From: an uncultured Acidimicrobiales bacterium
Lineage (GTDB): Bacteria > Actinomycetota > Acidimicrobiia > Acidimicrobiales > Bin134
Direction of reading: 5' to 3'
Length of the DNA: 64,000 nt
Assembly (NCBI GenBank): GCA_951813325.1
Contig: OX638350.1
Span: forward strand, 1,837,954 to 1,901,953
Position numbers and translations under genes: made by a program. This document shows, piece after piece, positions 28,205 through 37,089 of this stretch. The notes under the pieces are model-generated. The model made no database searches. It saw only the letters and a program-made list of their open reading frames with translations, and was not told the DNA's origin. The first letter of the stretch is position 1. Every line of letters starts with the position of its first letter.

Positions 28205-29917
28205 TCAGACCCCCTCGGTCTCGTCGAGGATCTCGTCGAGCCGGAGGATGTCGTCGGCTCGCACCACTCCGATGAACGTTCCGTCGTCGTCGGTAACCGG
28301 CAGCTGGTCGGTATCGTTGCCCTCCATCTGGGCCACCGCGTCGCGCAGAGTCCAAGACGGCCGGGCTGTGGGCAGATCGCGCCGGGCGATCTCGGCCACC
28401 AGCGTGTCGTTCCAGGCATCGCGCTCCAGGTCGCTCATCTGCTCGAGGCCGCACATGCCGATGTAGTCTCCGCCGTCGACCACTGGAACCTCCCGCTCTC
28501 GGCGTCCGAGGAGGTGGATGTAGACCAGCTCGCTCACCGTGGCATCGGGGGGCACGGTGAGGGTATCGGTGGTGAGAGCAGAGGTGAGCGGCAGGGCGAG
28601 CCGGCGCTCCACCAGCCCCTCCCGCTTATCGAGCTGATAGGAGGCCACCGAGCTGGAGCCGGCTACCAGCTGCGAGACGGCAGCCGCGATGAGCGCGGGG
28701 ACCACGAACACCGACGCTCCGGTGCTCTCGGCCACGAACATCACCGCCGTGATGGGGGCCCGATAGCCTGCGCCCAAGAAGGCGGCCAGTCCCAGCGTGC
28801 GGTACAGCCCGATGTCGGACACCCCCATGGCCTGGCCCACAAAGCTGCCCACAATCACTCCCTGGGCGGCCAGGGGGATGAACAAGCCGCCAGTGCCCCC
28901 GGCGCCCACGGTGGTGAGCGTGGCCGCCACCCGGAAGGCCAACAGGCTGCCGATGAGCAGGAGCGTGTGCTCGCCGTCACGCAGCCATTCGGTGGCCTCC
29001 ACGCCGGGGCCCAAGCTCAGCGGCTGGTCGAACACCGCTTCGGTGGCTACCACCAGGCCGGCCAGCACCGCGCCGCCCACCAGGATTCTGACGCCAATGG
29101 AGTACTGCTGCTCCAGCCCTTTGGCCTGGCGCACCAGCCAGGCGAAACCCCGGCCCCCCAGTCCGGCCACCAGGCCGAGCAGCGCGCCCCCGCCCAAGTG
29201 GACGAAGCTGAGATCCCCGCGGTGGCTGCCCAGATCGATGACCGGGTCGGTGCCCAGCACGGCCACATACACCAGATAGCCCGATGCCGATGCCAAAAGG
29301 GCAGGCAGCAGCGCGCGGCGGGCCACGTCGTCGCGATAGGGCGCCTCCAAGGCGAAGATCACCCCGGTGGCCGGGGTCTTGAACACCGCGGCGATTCCGG
29401 CAGCCGCCCCCGCGGTGAGGAGCATCTTGGCCTCCTCCCGGCGCAGCCACCGCCCGAACACGCCTTGGGTGCTGTGCCCGACGGTGGCGCCGGCGTATAC
29501 CGAGGGGCCCTCCAGGCCCATCGAGCCGCCCAGCCCGATGGTAGCCACACCGGCCAGCAGCTTGGCGGGAAGCTGGGAGAGGGGCAGCCGGGGATGGCGC
29601 TCATGGAAGGCCCGTACGTACTCGTCGGATGTGGAAGGGGTGGCGCCCCGCCCTATGTAGCGCAGGATGGCAACCGCGGCGAAAAGGCCGATCGCCGGGG
29701 CCGCCGCCTGCCACCACAGCGGTCCGTCCAAGAGCCGCTCCAACAGCACCTCGACGGTGAGCTGTTCGAACCCGGCCACCAGCAAACCCACCAGGGCCCC
29801 GGTGGCAATGGACAGAACCATGATCGCCGGGAAGGCCCGCCTGGGCCGGAAGGAGGCGAGCAGCTCTACTCCCGACCGCGCGATCCTTCCGCCTAGAAGA
29901 GCTTGGAGCGCTTGCAT
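28205..29917 (-). CDS. ClC-family chloride channel/antiporter with C-terminal CBS domains
   Basis: A 570-residue membrane protein. The ClC core occupies about 30-420, with the gating-glutamate motif GLGGSMGLEGPSV (Glu136 equivalent to E148 of E. coli ClcA) and a FALEAPYRDD segment carrying the internal proton-glutamate position. The canonical GSGIP anion motif is not present; the corresponding stretch reads GRGATPSTSDEY, as in other divergent bacterial members. Two CBS domains at about 435-570 (TVPPDATVSELV and FIGVVRADDIL) likely bind adenine nucleotides. It is divergent from glcD with only 34 bp between the starts. Ion selectivity, such as fluoride or chloride, is not determined. Confidence 0.9.
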   Translation of the reverse strand: MQALQALLGGRIARSGVELLASFRPRRAFPAIMVLSIATGALVGLLVAGFEQLTVEVLLERLLDGPLWWQAAAPAIGLFAAVAILRYIGRGATPSTSDEYVRAFHERHPRLPLSQLPAKLLAGVATIGLGGSMGLEGPSVYAGATVGHSTQGVFGRWLRREEAKMLLTAGAAAGIAAVFKTPATGVIFALEAPYRDDVARRALLPALLASASGYLVYVAVLGTDPVIDLGSHRGDLSFVHLGGGALLGLVAGLGGRGFAWLVRQAKGLEQQYSIGVRILVGGAVLAGLVVATEAVFDQPLSLGPGVEATEWLRDGEHTLLLIGSLLAFRVAATLTTVGAGGTGGLFIPLAAQGVIVGSFVGQAMGVSDIGLYRTLGLAAFLGAGYRAPITAVMFVAESTGASVFVVPALIAAAVSQLVAGSSSVASYQLDKREGLVERRLALPLTSALTTDTLTVPPDATVSELVYIHLLGRREREVPVVDGGDYIGMCGLEQMSDLERDAWNDTLVAEIARRDLPTARPSWTLRDAVAQMEGNDTDQLPVTDDDGTFIGVVRADDILRLDEILDETEGV

Positions 29918-29937
29918 CCTGTCGGTCTCACTGCCGG

Positions 29938-29944
29938 TATCCTA
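29938..29944. promoter_or_regulatory. Overlapping divergent -10 elements of clc and glcD
   Basis: TATCCT on the + strand (29938-29943) ends 8 nt before the glcD ATG. TAGGAT on the - strand (29944-29939) lies 21 nt before the clc ATG. Both use the same seven bases, so RNA polymerase binding in one direction should exclude the other. Confidence 0.4.
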
Positions 29945-29951
29945 CTGGCCG

Positions 29952-31403
29952 ATGAGGCTTCGACGGACCACGGGGACAGACCCCCTTGTAGAAGATCTCT
30001 GCCGGGTGCTGCCCGCCGAGCGGGTGAGGGCAGCTCCGTTGGAGCGCTCGATCATGGGCCGCGACTCCTCCATCTTCGAGGGGGGCCAGGCCGGTCCGGT
30101 GTGCTTCCCGATCAGCACCGAGGAGGTGCAGGGCTGCGTGGACGCGGCGCGGCGCCATGGCCGAGCGGTGGTTCCCCGGGGGGCGGGCACCGGGTTGGCC
30201 GGGGGAGCGGTGCCTTTGGACGAGCCGGTGGTGGTGGTCACCACCAAGATGAATCGCCTGGTTTCGCTGGATGCCGACCAGAGGGTGGCCTGGGTGCAGC
30301 CGGGCATGATCAACCTTGATCTCAGCCGGGCTGTTGCGGCCCACGGCCTGCACTTCGCTCCCGATCCCTCCAGCCAGCAGGTGTGCTCGCTGGGGGGGAA
30401 CGTGGGCACCAACGCCGGCGGCCCCCACTGCCTGGCCCACGGGGTGACCAGCGCCCACGTGCTGGCCGTGGAAGTGGTGCTCATGTCGGGCGAGTCGGTG
30501 GTGCTGGGCGACGCTGACGGGTTCGCTCCGGGCTTGGACCTGCGGGGGGCGTATGTGGGCTCGGAGGGGATGATGGGAATCACGACCGCCGTCGCCGTGC
30601 GGCTCACCCCCAACCCTCCGGCGGTTCAGACCATTCTGCTGGCCTTCGACACGGTGGACGCGGCGGCGCAGACGGTGAGCGCGGTGATCGCCGACGGCAT
30701 TGTGCCCGCGGCCATCGAGATGATGGACCGCAACATCATCTGGGCCGTGGAGAACTTCGTGGGCGCCGGGTTCCCCACTGACGCCGCCGCAGTGGTGATC
30801 GTGGAGGTGGACGGACTGCCCGGCGGTGTGGAGGCAGAGGCCGATCGGGTGGGCGAGCTGGCCATAGAGCGGGGCGGAAGGGTTCGGCGGGCGGCCGACG
30901 ACCAGGAGCGGGCCCTGTTGTGGAAGGGGCGCAAGAGCGCGTTCGGCGCCATCGCCCAAATCAAGCCCAACTACTACTTGCACGACACGGTGGTACCCCG
31001 CACTCGACTGGCCGAGGTGATGAACCGAGTGTACGAGATCGTGGACGAGCACGACTTGCAGGTGATGAACGTGTTCCATGCTGGCGACGGCAATCTCCAC
31101 CCGCTCCTTTTGTACGACCGTCGAGAGCCGGGGATCATGGCACGAGTCCATGCCGCGGGATCGGCGATCATCGAGGCCTCACTGGCCGCGGGCGGCGTGC
31201 TGTCGGGCGAGCACGGCATCGGCATCGAAAAGCGCGACTTCATGCAGCTGATGTTCAGCGAGGCCGACTTGGACGCGCAGAGCAGGCTGCGGCGGGCGTT
31301 CGACCCTGATGAAATGGCCAATCCCGGCAAGGTACTCCCCACCGGCGCAAGCTGTGCCGACGTGAACGCACTCGAGAAGGTCCCCGAAGGGGTGTGGGGA
31401 TAG
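29952..31403 (+). CDS. glcD: Glycolate oxidase FAD-binding subunit GlcD
   Basis: A 483-residue flavoprotein of the VAO family that oxidises glycolate (or D-lactate) to the 2-oxo acid. The FAD domain has PRGAGTGLAGGAVP and SLGGNVGTNAGGPHCLAHGVT, while the C-terminal substrate domain has NVFHAGDGNLHP (metal/substrate His), SGEHGIGIEKRDFM and the end motif ANPGKVLP. I start at the ATG at 29952, placed by a TATCCT box; homology begins about 15 residues later. With glcE and glcF it forms a compact three-gene operon. Confidence 0.93.
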   Translation: MRLRRTTGTDPLVEDLCRVLPAERVRAAPLERSIMGRDSSIFEGGQAGPVCFPISTEEVQGCVDAARRHGRAVVPRGAGTGLAGGAVPLDEPVVVVTTKMNRLVSLDADQRVAWVQPGMINLDLSRAVAAHGLHFAPDPSSQQVCSLGGNVGTNAGGPHCLAHGVTSAHVLAVEVVLMSGESVVLGDADGFAPGLDLRGAYVGSEGMMGITTAVAVRLTPNPPAVQTILLAFDTVDAAAQTVSAVIADGIVPAAIEMMDRNIIWAVENFVGAGFPTDAAAVVIVEVDGLPGGVEAEADRVGELAIERGGRVRRAADDQERALLWKGRKSAFGAIAQIKPNYYLHDTVVPRTRLAEVMNRVYEIVDEHDLQVMNVFHAGDGNLHPLLLYDRREPGIMARVHAAGSAIIEASLAAGGVLSGEHGIGIEKRDFMQLMFSEADLDAQSRLRRAFDPDEMANPGKVLPTGASCADVNALEKVPEGVWG

Positions 31404-32315
31404 GTGGCTAGCAGGGAGGCCGGAGAGGAGCTGGAGTCGTTTGCCGCTGAGGTGGGGTCGGGCGGTCCGGTGGCTGTGGTTGGGGGGCGCACTCGATGGG
31501 AGGTTGGAGGAGCGTGCCAGGAGGAGACCCGGTTAGTGCGGGCTCCGGCTGGTGTGCGCGGCTTCGATCCTGCCGACATGACTATCCGAGTGGGGGCTGG
31601 AACCCCGGTCACGGAGCTTGACGCCGTGTTGGCCGAGGCCGGCCAGCGAGTCAATCTGCCACTTCTGCCGGGAGCCACTGTGGGCGGTTTGCTGGCCGTG
31701 GGTCGCGACGATGTTCATGCCCTGGGTCGGGGACGGCTCCGCGATGCCCTCCTGGAAGCGGTCTATGTGGCCGACGACGGCCGTCTGGTCACTGCGGGCG
31801 GCCCGACGGTGAAGAACGTGTCGGGCTTCGACCTATGCCGCCTGCTGGTGGGTTCGCTGGGCACGCTGGGGCTGGTGGGCGAAGTGATTCTGCGCACCTG
31901 GCCTCGGCCGCTGGGGCAGCAATGGCTGGTGGGACCGTGCGATCCGGTAGAACTACGCCGCCGTCTGTTCTCACCGTCATCCATCCTGTGGGACGGCCAC
32001 ACTGTTTGGGTCCATCTGGAGGGCCACGAGTCGGACGTCGAGGCCGAGGCCGAACTGGCCCGATCGCTTGGATGCAGTCCAGCCGATGGCCCGCCACCCC
32101 TGCCTGCTCACCGGGTTCCAACCGGCGAGTTGAAGGCCGACGGATTTCCGGGCAGCTATTTGGTGCAGGTCGGCACCGGATCGGCGTATGTATCTGAGCC
32201 GTTCCCGCTTCCCGAGCCAGATCCCGCGGTGGTTGCGCTTCACCAGAGATTGAAGGCTCAATTCGACCCGGGCGGTCGCTTGAATCCAGGGCGCGATCCC
32301 TTGGCGGCGTCATGA
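31404..32315 (+). CDS. glcE: Glycolate oxidase FAD-binding subunit GlcE
   Basis: A 303-residue GlcE-type flavoprotein subunit. The FAD-binding half shows VVGGRTRWEVGG, TIRVGAGTPV, LPLLPGATVGGLLA and VKNVSGFDLCRLLVGSLGTLGLV; the C terminus ends with FDPGGRLNPGR, as in other GlcE proteins. It is shorter than E. coli GlcE (350). The GTG start directly abuts the glcD stop, and its end overlaps the glcF ATG (ATGA). Confidence 0.9.
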   Translation: MASREAGEELESFAAEVGSGGPVAVVGGRTRWEVGGACQEETRLVRAPAGVRGFDPADMTIRVGAGTPVTELDAVLAEAGQRVNLPLLPGATVGGLLAVGRDDVHALGRGRLRDALLEAVYVADDGRLVTAGGPTVKNVSGFDLCRLLVGSLGTLGLVGEVILRTWPRPLGQQWLVGPCDPVELRRRLFSPSSILWDGHTVWVHLEGHESDVEAEAELARSLGCSPADGPPPLPAHRVPTGELKADGFPGSYLVQVGTGSAYVSEPFPLPEPDPAVVALHQRLKAQFDPGGRLNPGRDPLAAS

Positions 32316-33475
32316 GCGCAAGGGCCTCCCTGGGAATCGATCCTGAGGAACTGGCCTCGTGCGTGGCCTGTGGGCTGTGTTTGCCTCACTGCCCGACGTT
32401 TCGGGTAACCGGCGAAGAGTGGGCCTCACCCCGAGGCCGAATCAGCGCCATGCGCCAAGTGCAGGATCAGGGTGCGGCCATTGACCAGGCATTTTTGTCG
32501 TCGATGGACACATGCGTGCAGTGCCGGGGGTGTGAGCCGGCCTGTCCGTCGGGAGTGCCGTTCGGTTCGATGATGGAGGCTACCCAAGCCGAATTGGCCC
32601 GCCGGAGGCGAGTCGACTGGCGCCAGTGGGGGTTTCGAGTTCTCGGGCACCCGTGGCTGCTGAATCTCTTTTCACGCGGGTTGGCGGTGGGGCAGCGGCT
32701 TCGACTGGTGCCGTCTAGGCGCCTGGGTTTGCCCAAGATTCCTCTGCGTCAACATAGACTTCGAGTATCAGGAGACGATGTCTGGCTGTTTACCGGTTGC
32801 GTGATGGACGCCTGGCAGCGTTCGACCCATGCTGCGGTGAAGCGGGTGGTAGAGGCGGCTGGGGCCGGAGTGGCCCTGCCCGGCGCCGCGGCCGGATGCT
32901 GCGGCGCGCTGTCACTGCACGCTGGCCTCGAGGGCCATTCACGCGCGCTGGCTGTGCGAACAATGAGGGCGCTGGAGGGCTCAGCACCGATTCTGGTTGA
33001 CTCTGCAGGCTGCGGGGCCGTCCTCAAGGAGTACGGAAAGCACCTGGGCACCCCGGCAGCCGTTGCGTTCAGCAAGCGGGTGATGGACGTACACGAGTGG
33101 CTGGCTGCCCGCGCCGACCGGTTGCCGTCGGCACTGGAGGGAGGCCAGGACTTGACCATCGCGGTTCACGACCCCTGCCATCTGCGCCATGTGCAGCGGG
33201 CTCACCAGCCCGTGACCGAGGTGTTGACCCCCTTTGCCACTGTTGTTGCCTTAGACGACGACGGCCTGTGTTGTGGGGCAGGAGGCGCGTATGCCGCCAT
33301 GCAGCCAGAGCTGGCGGCGGCGATACGAGAGCGCAAGCTGGAGGCAATCAGGCGCTCGGGGGCCGATATCGTGGCCAGCGCCAACCCCGGCTGCACCATT
33401 CACTTGGCCAATGCCGGGGTTGCCGTGCGCCACCCCCTAGAGATCGTGGACGAAATGGTGGACTATGACCACTGA
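32312..33475 (+). CDS. glcF: Glycolate oxidase iron-sulfur subunit GlcF
   Basis: A 387-residue protein passing electrons from GlcDE to the respiratory chain at the inner membrane face. Two 4Fe-4S motifs are present: Cys17/20/23/27 (CVACGLCLPHCP) and Cys68/71/74/78 (CVQCRGCEPACP). Two CCG domains follow (FTGCVMD with AGCCGALS, and HDPCHLRH with GLCCGAGGAY), as in heterodisulfide reductase subunit B-like proteins. The ATG overlaps the glcE stop. Confidence 0.93.
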   Translation: MSARASLGIDPEELASCVACGLCLPHCPTFRVTGEEWASPRGRISAMRQVQDQGAAIDQAFLSSMDTCVQCRGCEPACPSGVPFGSMMEATQAELARRRRVDWRQWGFRVLGHPWLLNLFSRGLAVGQRLRLVPSRRLGLPKIPLRQHRLRVSGDDVWLFTGCVMDAWQRSTHAAVKRVVEAAGAGVALPGAAAGCCGALSLHAGLEGHSRALAVRTMRALEGSAPILVDSAGCGAVLKEYGKHLGTPAAVAFSKRVMDVHEWLAARADRLPSALEGGQDLTIAVHDPCHLRHVQRAHQPVTEVLTPFATVVALDDDGLCCGAGGAYAAMQPELAAAIRERKLEAIRRSGADIVASANPGCTIHLANAGVAVRHPLEIVDEMVDYDH

Positions 33476-33644
33476 GCACATCCGCCAGCAGCTCCAGCAG
33501 ATCGCCGAGCAACTCGACGATCTGGCCATGTCAGTGCTGCGCGACGCGGTGGAAGAAGGGGCCACGACCCGCCCCGAGGAAGAGAAGAAATTGACCCGGG
33601 CTCGTCGGTCAGTCGAGAAGGCGATCTCGATACTGGGGGAATAG
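33465..33644 (+). CDS. 59-residue helical protein at the end of the glc operon
   Basis: A short frame whose ATG overlaps the end of glcF by 11 bp. The protein is rich in Gln, Glu, Arg and Leu with heptad-like spacing (IRQQLQQIAEQLDDLAM, then EEEKKLTRARRSVEKAI), suggesting two helices forming a coiled-coil hairpin. I do not recognise a family. Its placement and clean stop four bases before the convergent fbiC stop make it a likely real gene, perhaps stabilising the Glc complex; that role is a guess. Confidence 0.6.
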   Translation: MTTEHIRQQLQQIAEQLDDLAMSVLRDAVEEGATTRPEEEKKLTRARRSVEKAISILGE

Positions 33645-33648
33645 AGGT

Positions 33649-35946
33649 CTAGACAGATACGGCGTCGTACAGCGTGGTCCGCTGGCGGAGGGGGCGGCCT
33701 AAGGGGGCGCAGAGGGCGCGGAGATCGTCCTCGGTGGTCTCTTGGCCGTGGGATGCGCCGGCGGCCCGGGAGATGTTCTCGTTGACAAGGGTGCCGCCCA
33801 GGTCGTTCACCCCCGCTTGGAGCATCTGAGCCGCCCCGGCCTGGCCCAGCTTCACCCACGATGCCTGAATGTTGTGAATCCACCCGTGGTAGGCGATGCG
33901 GCCCACGGCGTGCATCAGCAGCGCCTCCCGAAAGGTGGGGCCCCGACGGGACCGCCGCTGCAAGTAGATGGGGGCGGCCATGTGCACGAAGGGCAGGGGC
34001 ACGAACTCGGTGAACCCGCCGGTCTCCTTTTGGAGGTCGCGGGTGCGGACAAGGTGGCGAGCCCAGTGGATCGGCTGTTCGATGGTGCCGAACATGATGG
34101 TCACGTTGGATGCCAGGCCAAGACCGTGAGCGGTGCGGTGGGCCTCCAACCACTCGCCGGTGTCGATCTTGTCGGGGCAGATCACCGCGCGTATATCGTC
34201 ATCGAGGATTTCAGCGGCCGTGCCGGGCAGCGAGCGGAGGCCGGCGTCCATAAGGCGGCGCAAGTAGTCGGCCAGCGGCTCTTCCAGGCGCCGGGCGCCC
34301 TCGGTGACCTCGAGGGCGGTGAAGCCGTGGACGTGGATGTCGGGCACGGCGTCCTTCACCGCCCGGGTGACGTCGATGTAGTAGTCACCGTCGAATTTGG
34401 GGTGGATGCCGCCTTGGAGGCATACCTCGGTGGCGCCGGCCTCAGCTGCCTCCACGGAGCGCTCGGCGATGTCGTCCAAGCTCAGCAGGTAGGGGTCGCC
34501 GCGCAGGTTGAGCGACAGCGGGCCTTTCGAGAAGCCGCAGAACCGGCACTTGAACGTGCACACGTTGGTGTAGTTGATGTTGCGGTTGGACACCCAGGTG
34601 ACTTCGTCGCCCACCGCGGCTTGGCGGAGCTCGTCGGCCAGCGCGGCGACTGCCCGCACCTCGGGGCCCCGAGCGCTGAACAGGGCGACGATCTCGCTCA
34701 CCCCGACCTCTTGGCCGCCTCGAACCCCGGCGAGCACCTCGCCCACCGCCCCTCCGGCAGTGGCGTGGCCAGCAGGGGCGCCGTTGGCGGCAGCCGGAGT
34801 CAGGACCCTCGGCGGCGAAGCGTCGGCACCGGAATACCAGCCGCCGTCGTCGGGCCGCCCCAGGCCCTCGGCATCGCTGCGGTCGAGCACCGGGAACCTC
34901 ATGTCGGCATCCAGCCAGCGGTCAGGATCGAGAGCATATTCGGGGTACACCGTCAACCGGGGGGCCAGGGCGAACCCCTTGGCCTCGGTGACCGCTCGCA
35001 GGCGGTCGAGGGCCGGCCAGGGGCGCTCGGGATTCACGTGATCGGCGGTGATCGGGGAGACGCCGCCCCAGTCGTCGATTCCGGCGTCGAGCAGATGGCC
35101 GAAGTCGTCGGAGAGGTTGGGCGGGGCCTGGAGGTGGATCTCCTCGGGCAAGATGAGGCGGGCGAGGGCGATGGCCTCCAGGTATTCTTCGTGGTCGCAG
35201 GGCGGGGCAGTGTGCATGGCCGTGCCCGGCTTGGGCAGGAAGTTCTGGACAATGACCTCTTGGACGTGGCCCCAGCGTCGGTGGGACTCGGCGATGGCCT
35301 CCAGCGCGGCGAGGCGATCGGTCCGGGTCTCGCCGATGCCCACCAGGATGCCGGTGGTGAACGGGATGGCCTGGCGGCCGGCGGCTTCCAGGGTGGCCAG
35401 GCGGCGCTCCGGGGTCTTGTCGGGCGATCCCCGGTGGCAGTCCAGATCAGCCAGTGTTTCCAGCATCATCCCCTGGGATGGCGCGGTCTTTCGAAGCAGG
35501 GCCAGCTCGCCGGGGTGGAGAGCGCCGGCGTTGGCGTGGGGCAGCAGCCCGGTTTTCTCCACCACCAGCCGGGTGGCATGGGCCAGATAGTCGACCGTGG
35601 TGTCAAGCCCCTGCTGGTTCAGCCATCTGGCTGCGTCGGGGTAGCGCAGCTCGGGGCGCTCGCCCAGGGTGAAGAGGGCCTCGTGGCAGCCGGCGGCAAC
35701 TCCCGACTCGGCGATGGCCAGCACCTCATGGTCGCTGAGGTAAGGCGACTCCAAGCGGACGGGCGGCTGGGCGAATGTGCAGTAGCCGCACTTGTCGCGG
35801 CACAGCATGGTGAGGGGAATGAACACCTTGGGGGAAAAGGTGATGCGGGTGCCGTGCGCCCGATCTCGGATCGCCCGAGCCTCAGCCATCAAATCGACCA
35901 GGCTTCGCTCCAGCAGGTCGCGACTAGTTGGGGAGGCGATGGTCAC
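33649..35946 (-). CDS. fbiC: 7,8-didemethyl-8-hydroxy-5-deazariboflavin synthase, fused CofG/CofH (FbiC)
   Basis: A 765-residue bifunctional radical-SAM enzyme that makes Fo, the deazaflavin chromophore of F420, from tyrosine and a ribityl-uracil derivative. The N-terminal CofG half has CRDKCGYC (about 49-56) and the C-terminal CofH half has CTFKCRFC (about 458-465), each binding a 4Fe-4S cluster. A low-complexity Ala/Gly linker (about 375-400) joins them. Fusion is typical of Actinobacteria. The GTG start overlaps the transaldolase stop (GTGA), so it is the last gene of the tkt-tal-fbiC operon, an unusual partner for pentose phosphate genes. Confidence 0.96.
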   Translation of the reverse strand: MTIASPTSRDLLERSLVDLMAEARAIRDRAHGTRITFSPKVFIPLTMLCRDKCGYCTFAQPPVRLESPYLSDHEVLAIAESGVAAGCHEALFTLGERPELRYPDAARWLNQQGLDTTVDYLAHATRLVVEKTGLLPHANAGALHPGELALLRKTAPSQGMMLETLADLDCHRGSPDKTPERRLATLEAAGRQAIPFTTGILVGIGETRTDRLAALEAIAESHRRWGHVQEVIVQNFLPKPGTAMHTAPPCDHEEYLEAIALARLILPEEIHLQAPPNLSDDFGHLLDAGIDDWGGVSPITADHVNPERPWPALDRLRAVTEAKGFALAPRLTVYPEYALDPDRWLDADMRFPVLDRSDAEGLGRPDDGGWYSGADASPPRVLTPAAANGAPAGHATAGGAVGEVLAGVRGGQEVGVSEIVALFSARGPEVRAVAALADELRQAAVGDEVTWVSNRNINYTNVCTFKCRFCGFSKGPLSLNLRGDPYLLSLDDIAERSVEAAEAGATEVCLQGGIHPKFDGDYYIDVTRAVKDAVPDIHVHGFTALEVTEGARRLEEPLADYLRRLMDAGLRSLPGTAAEILDDDIRAVICPDKIDTGEWLEAHRTAHGLGLASNVTIMFGTIEQPIHWARHLVRTRDLQKETGGFTEFVPLPFVHMAAPIYLQRRSRRGPTFREALLMHAVGRIAYHGWIHNIQASWVKLGQAGAAQMLQAGVNDLGGTLVNENISRAAGASHGQETTEDDLRALCAPLGRPLRQRTTLYDAVSV

Positions 35947-37046
35947 CGAGCTCCTTCCGTCAATCGGTCGGCGGTGGTGGTCAGGCTCTCGAGCAGATCG
36001 TCGAATGACTTCACGAACGCCGCCACCCCCTCGTCTTCCAGCCGGTCGGCCACCGATTCCAGATCGACGCCGACGCCGGTGACCCGGTCGAGAACCGTCT
36101 GGGCGGCCGCGGGGTCGGCGTCCACCGTGCGAGCCAGCGTGCCGTGGTCGGCGAACGCCTCCAATGTGGCATCGGGCAGGGTGTTCACTGTGTGGGGACC
36201 GATGAGCTGGTCGACATAGAGGGTGTCAGGATAAGCCGGGTTCTTGGTGGAAGTGGAAGCCCACAACGGTCTTTGCACCCGGGCCCCTCGGGCCGCCAGG
36301 GCCTCCCATCGGGATCCGGAGAACTTCTCTTGGAAAATCTGGTAGGCGATCTGGCCTTGGGCCACCGCGGTCTGCCCCCGCAAATTCAGGGCTTCGGGGG
36401 TGCCGACGGCCTCCAGCCGCCGATCCACCTCGGTATCGGTGCGGCTGATGAAGAACGACGCCACCCCGGACACCGACGACAGGTCGCCGTCGCAGGCCTC
36501 GAGGCCGCCGATGTACGCCTCGATGACCTCGGTGTATCGGGCAAGGGAGAACAGCAGGGTCACGTTGACGCTCCGGCCCTCGCCCGCCATGGCCTGGATG
36601 GCAGGCAGACCCTCGCGGGTGCCGGGGATCTTCACAAACAGGTTGGGGCGATCGACTCGCTGGTGGAGTGCTCGGGCCGCGGCCAGGGTGCCATCGGTGT
36701 CGCGGGCCAATTTGGGGTCGACCTCCACCGAGACGAAGCCGTCTACTCCATCGCTGGCCTGGTACACCGGGACAAGCGCGTCGATGGCGCCGCCGATGTC
36801 GGTGAGCACGAGCTCCCAGTAGGCGTCGGCCACGCTCAGCCCGTCGGCCAGCAGCCCGGCGAACTGCTCGTCGTAGTCGCTGCCCGAGGTCATGGCCTTT
36901 TGGAAGATGCTGGGATTGGAGGTGAGCCCCCTCACCCCGCGCTCCACCCAGCGGGTCAGCTCACCGCTGTTGATCCACTCCCGGCGCAGGTTGTCGAGCC
37001 AAGGACTCTGGCCGTAGTCGCGATAGAGCTCGTGCAAATTGGTCAT
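35943..37046 (-). CDS. tal: Transaldolase
   Basis: A 367-residue TIM-barrel enzyme of the non-oxidative pentose phosphate pathway, transferring a dihydroxyacetone unit between sugar phosphates. Schiff-base Lys lies in NLFVKIPGT. Other family segments are GLTSNPSIFQKA near the N terminus, NVTLLFSLARY, and WASTSTKNPAYPDTLYVDQLIGP split over the C-terminal third, as in actinobacterial class 3 transaldolases. The start is ATG at 37046, not the upstream in-frame ATG at 37100 that would run into tkt. It follows tkt by 43 bp. Confidence 0.95.
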   Translation of the reverse strand: MTNLHELYRDYGQSPWLDNLRREWINSGELTRWVERGVRGLTSNPSIFQKAMTSGSDYDEQFAGLLADGLSVADAYWELVLTDIGGAIDALVPVYQASDGVDGFVSVEVDPKLARDTDGTLAAARALHQRVDRPNLFVKIPGTREGLPAIQAMAGEGRSVNVTLLFSLARYTEVIEAYIGGLEACDGDLSSVSGVASFFISRTDTEVDRRLEAVGTPEALNLRGQTAVAQGQIAYQIFQEKFSGSRWEALAARGARVQRPLWASTSTKNPAYPDTLYVDQLIGPHTVNTLPDATLEAFADHGTLARTVDADPAAAQTVLDRVTGVGVDLESVADRLEDEGVAAFVKSFDDLLESLTTTADRLTEGAR

Positions 37047-37089
37047 GTCGTGCCTTTCAGCTTGGGCGGGAGCAGCCCATAGGGGCCTC

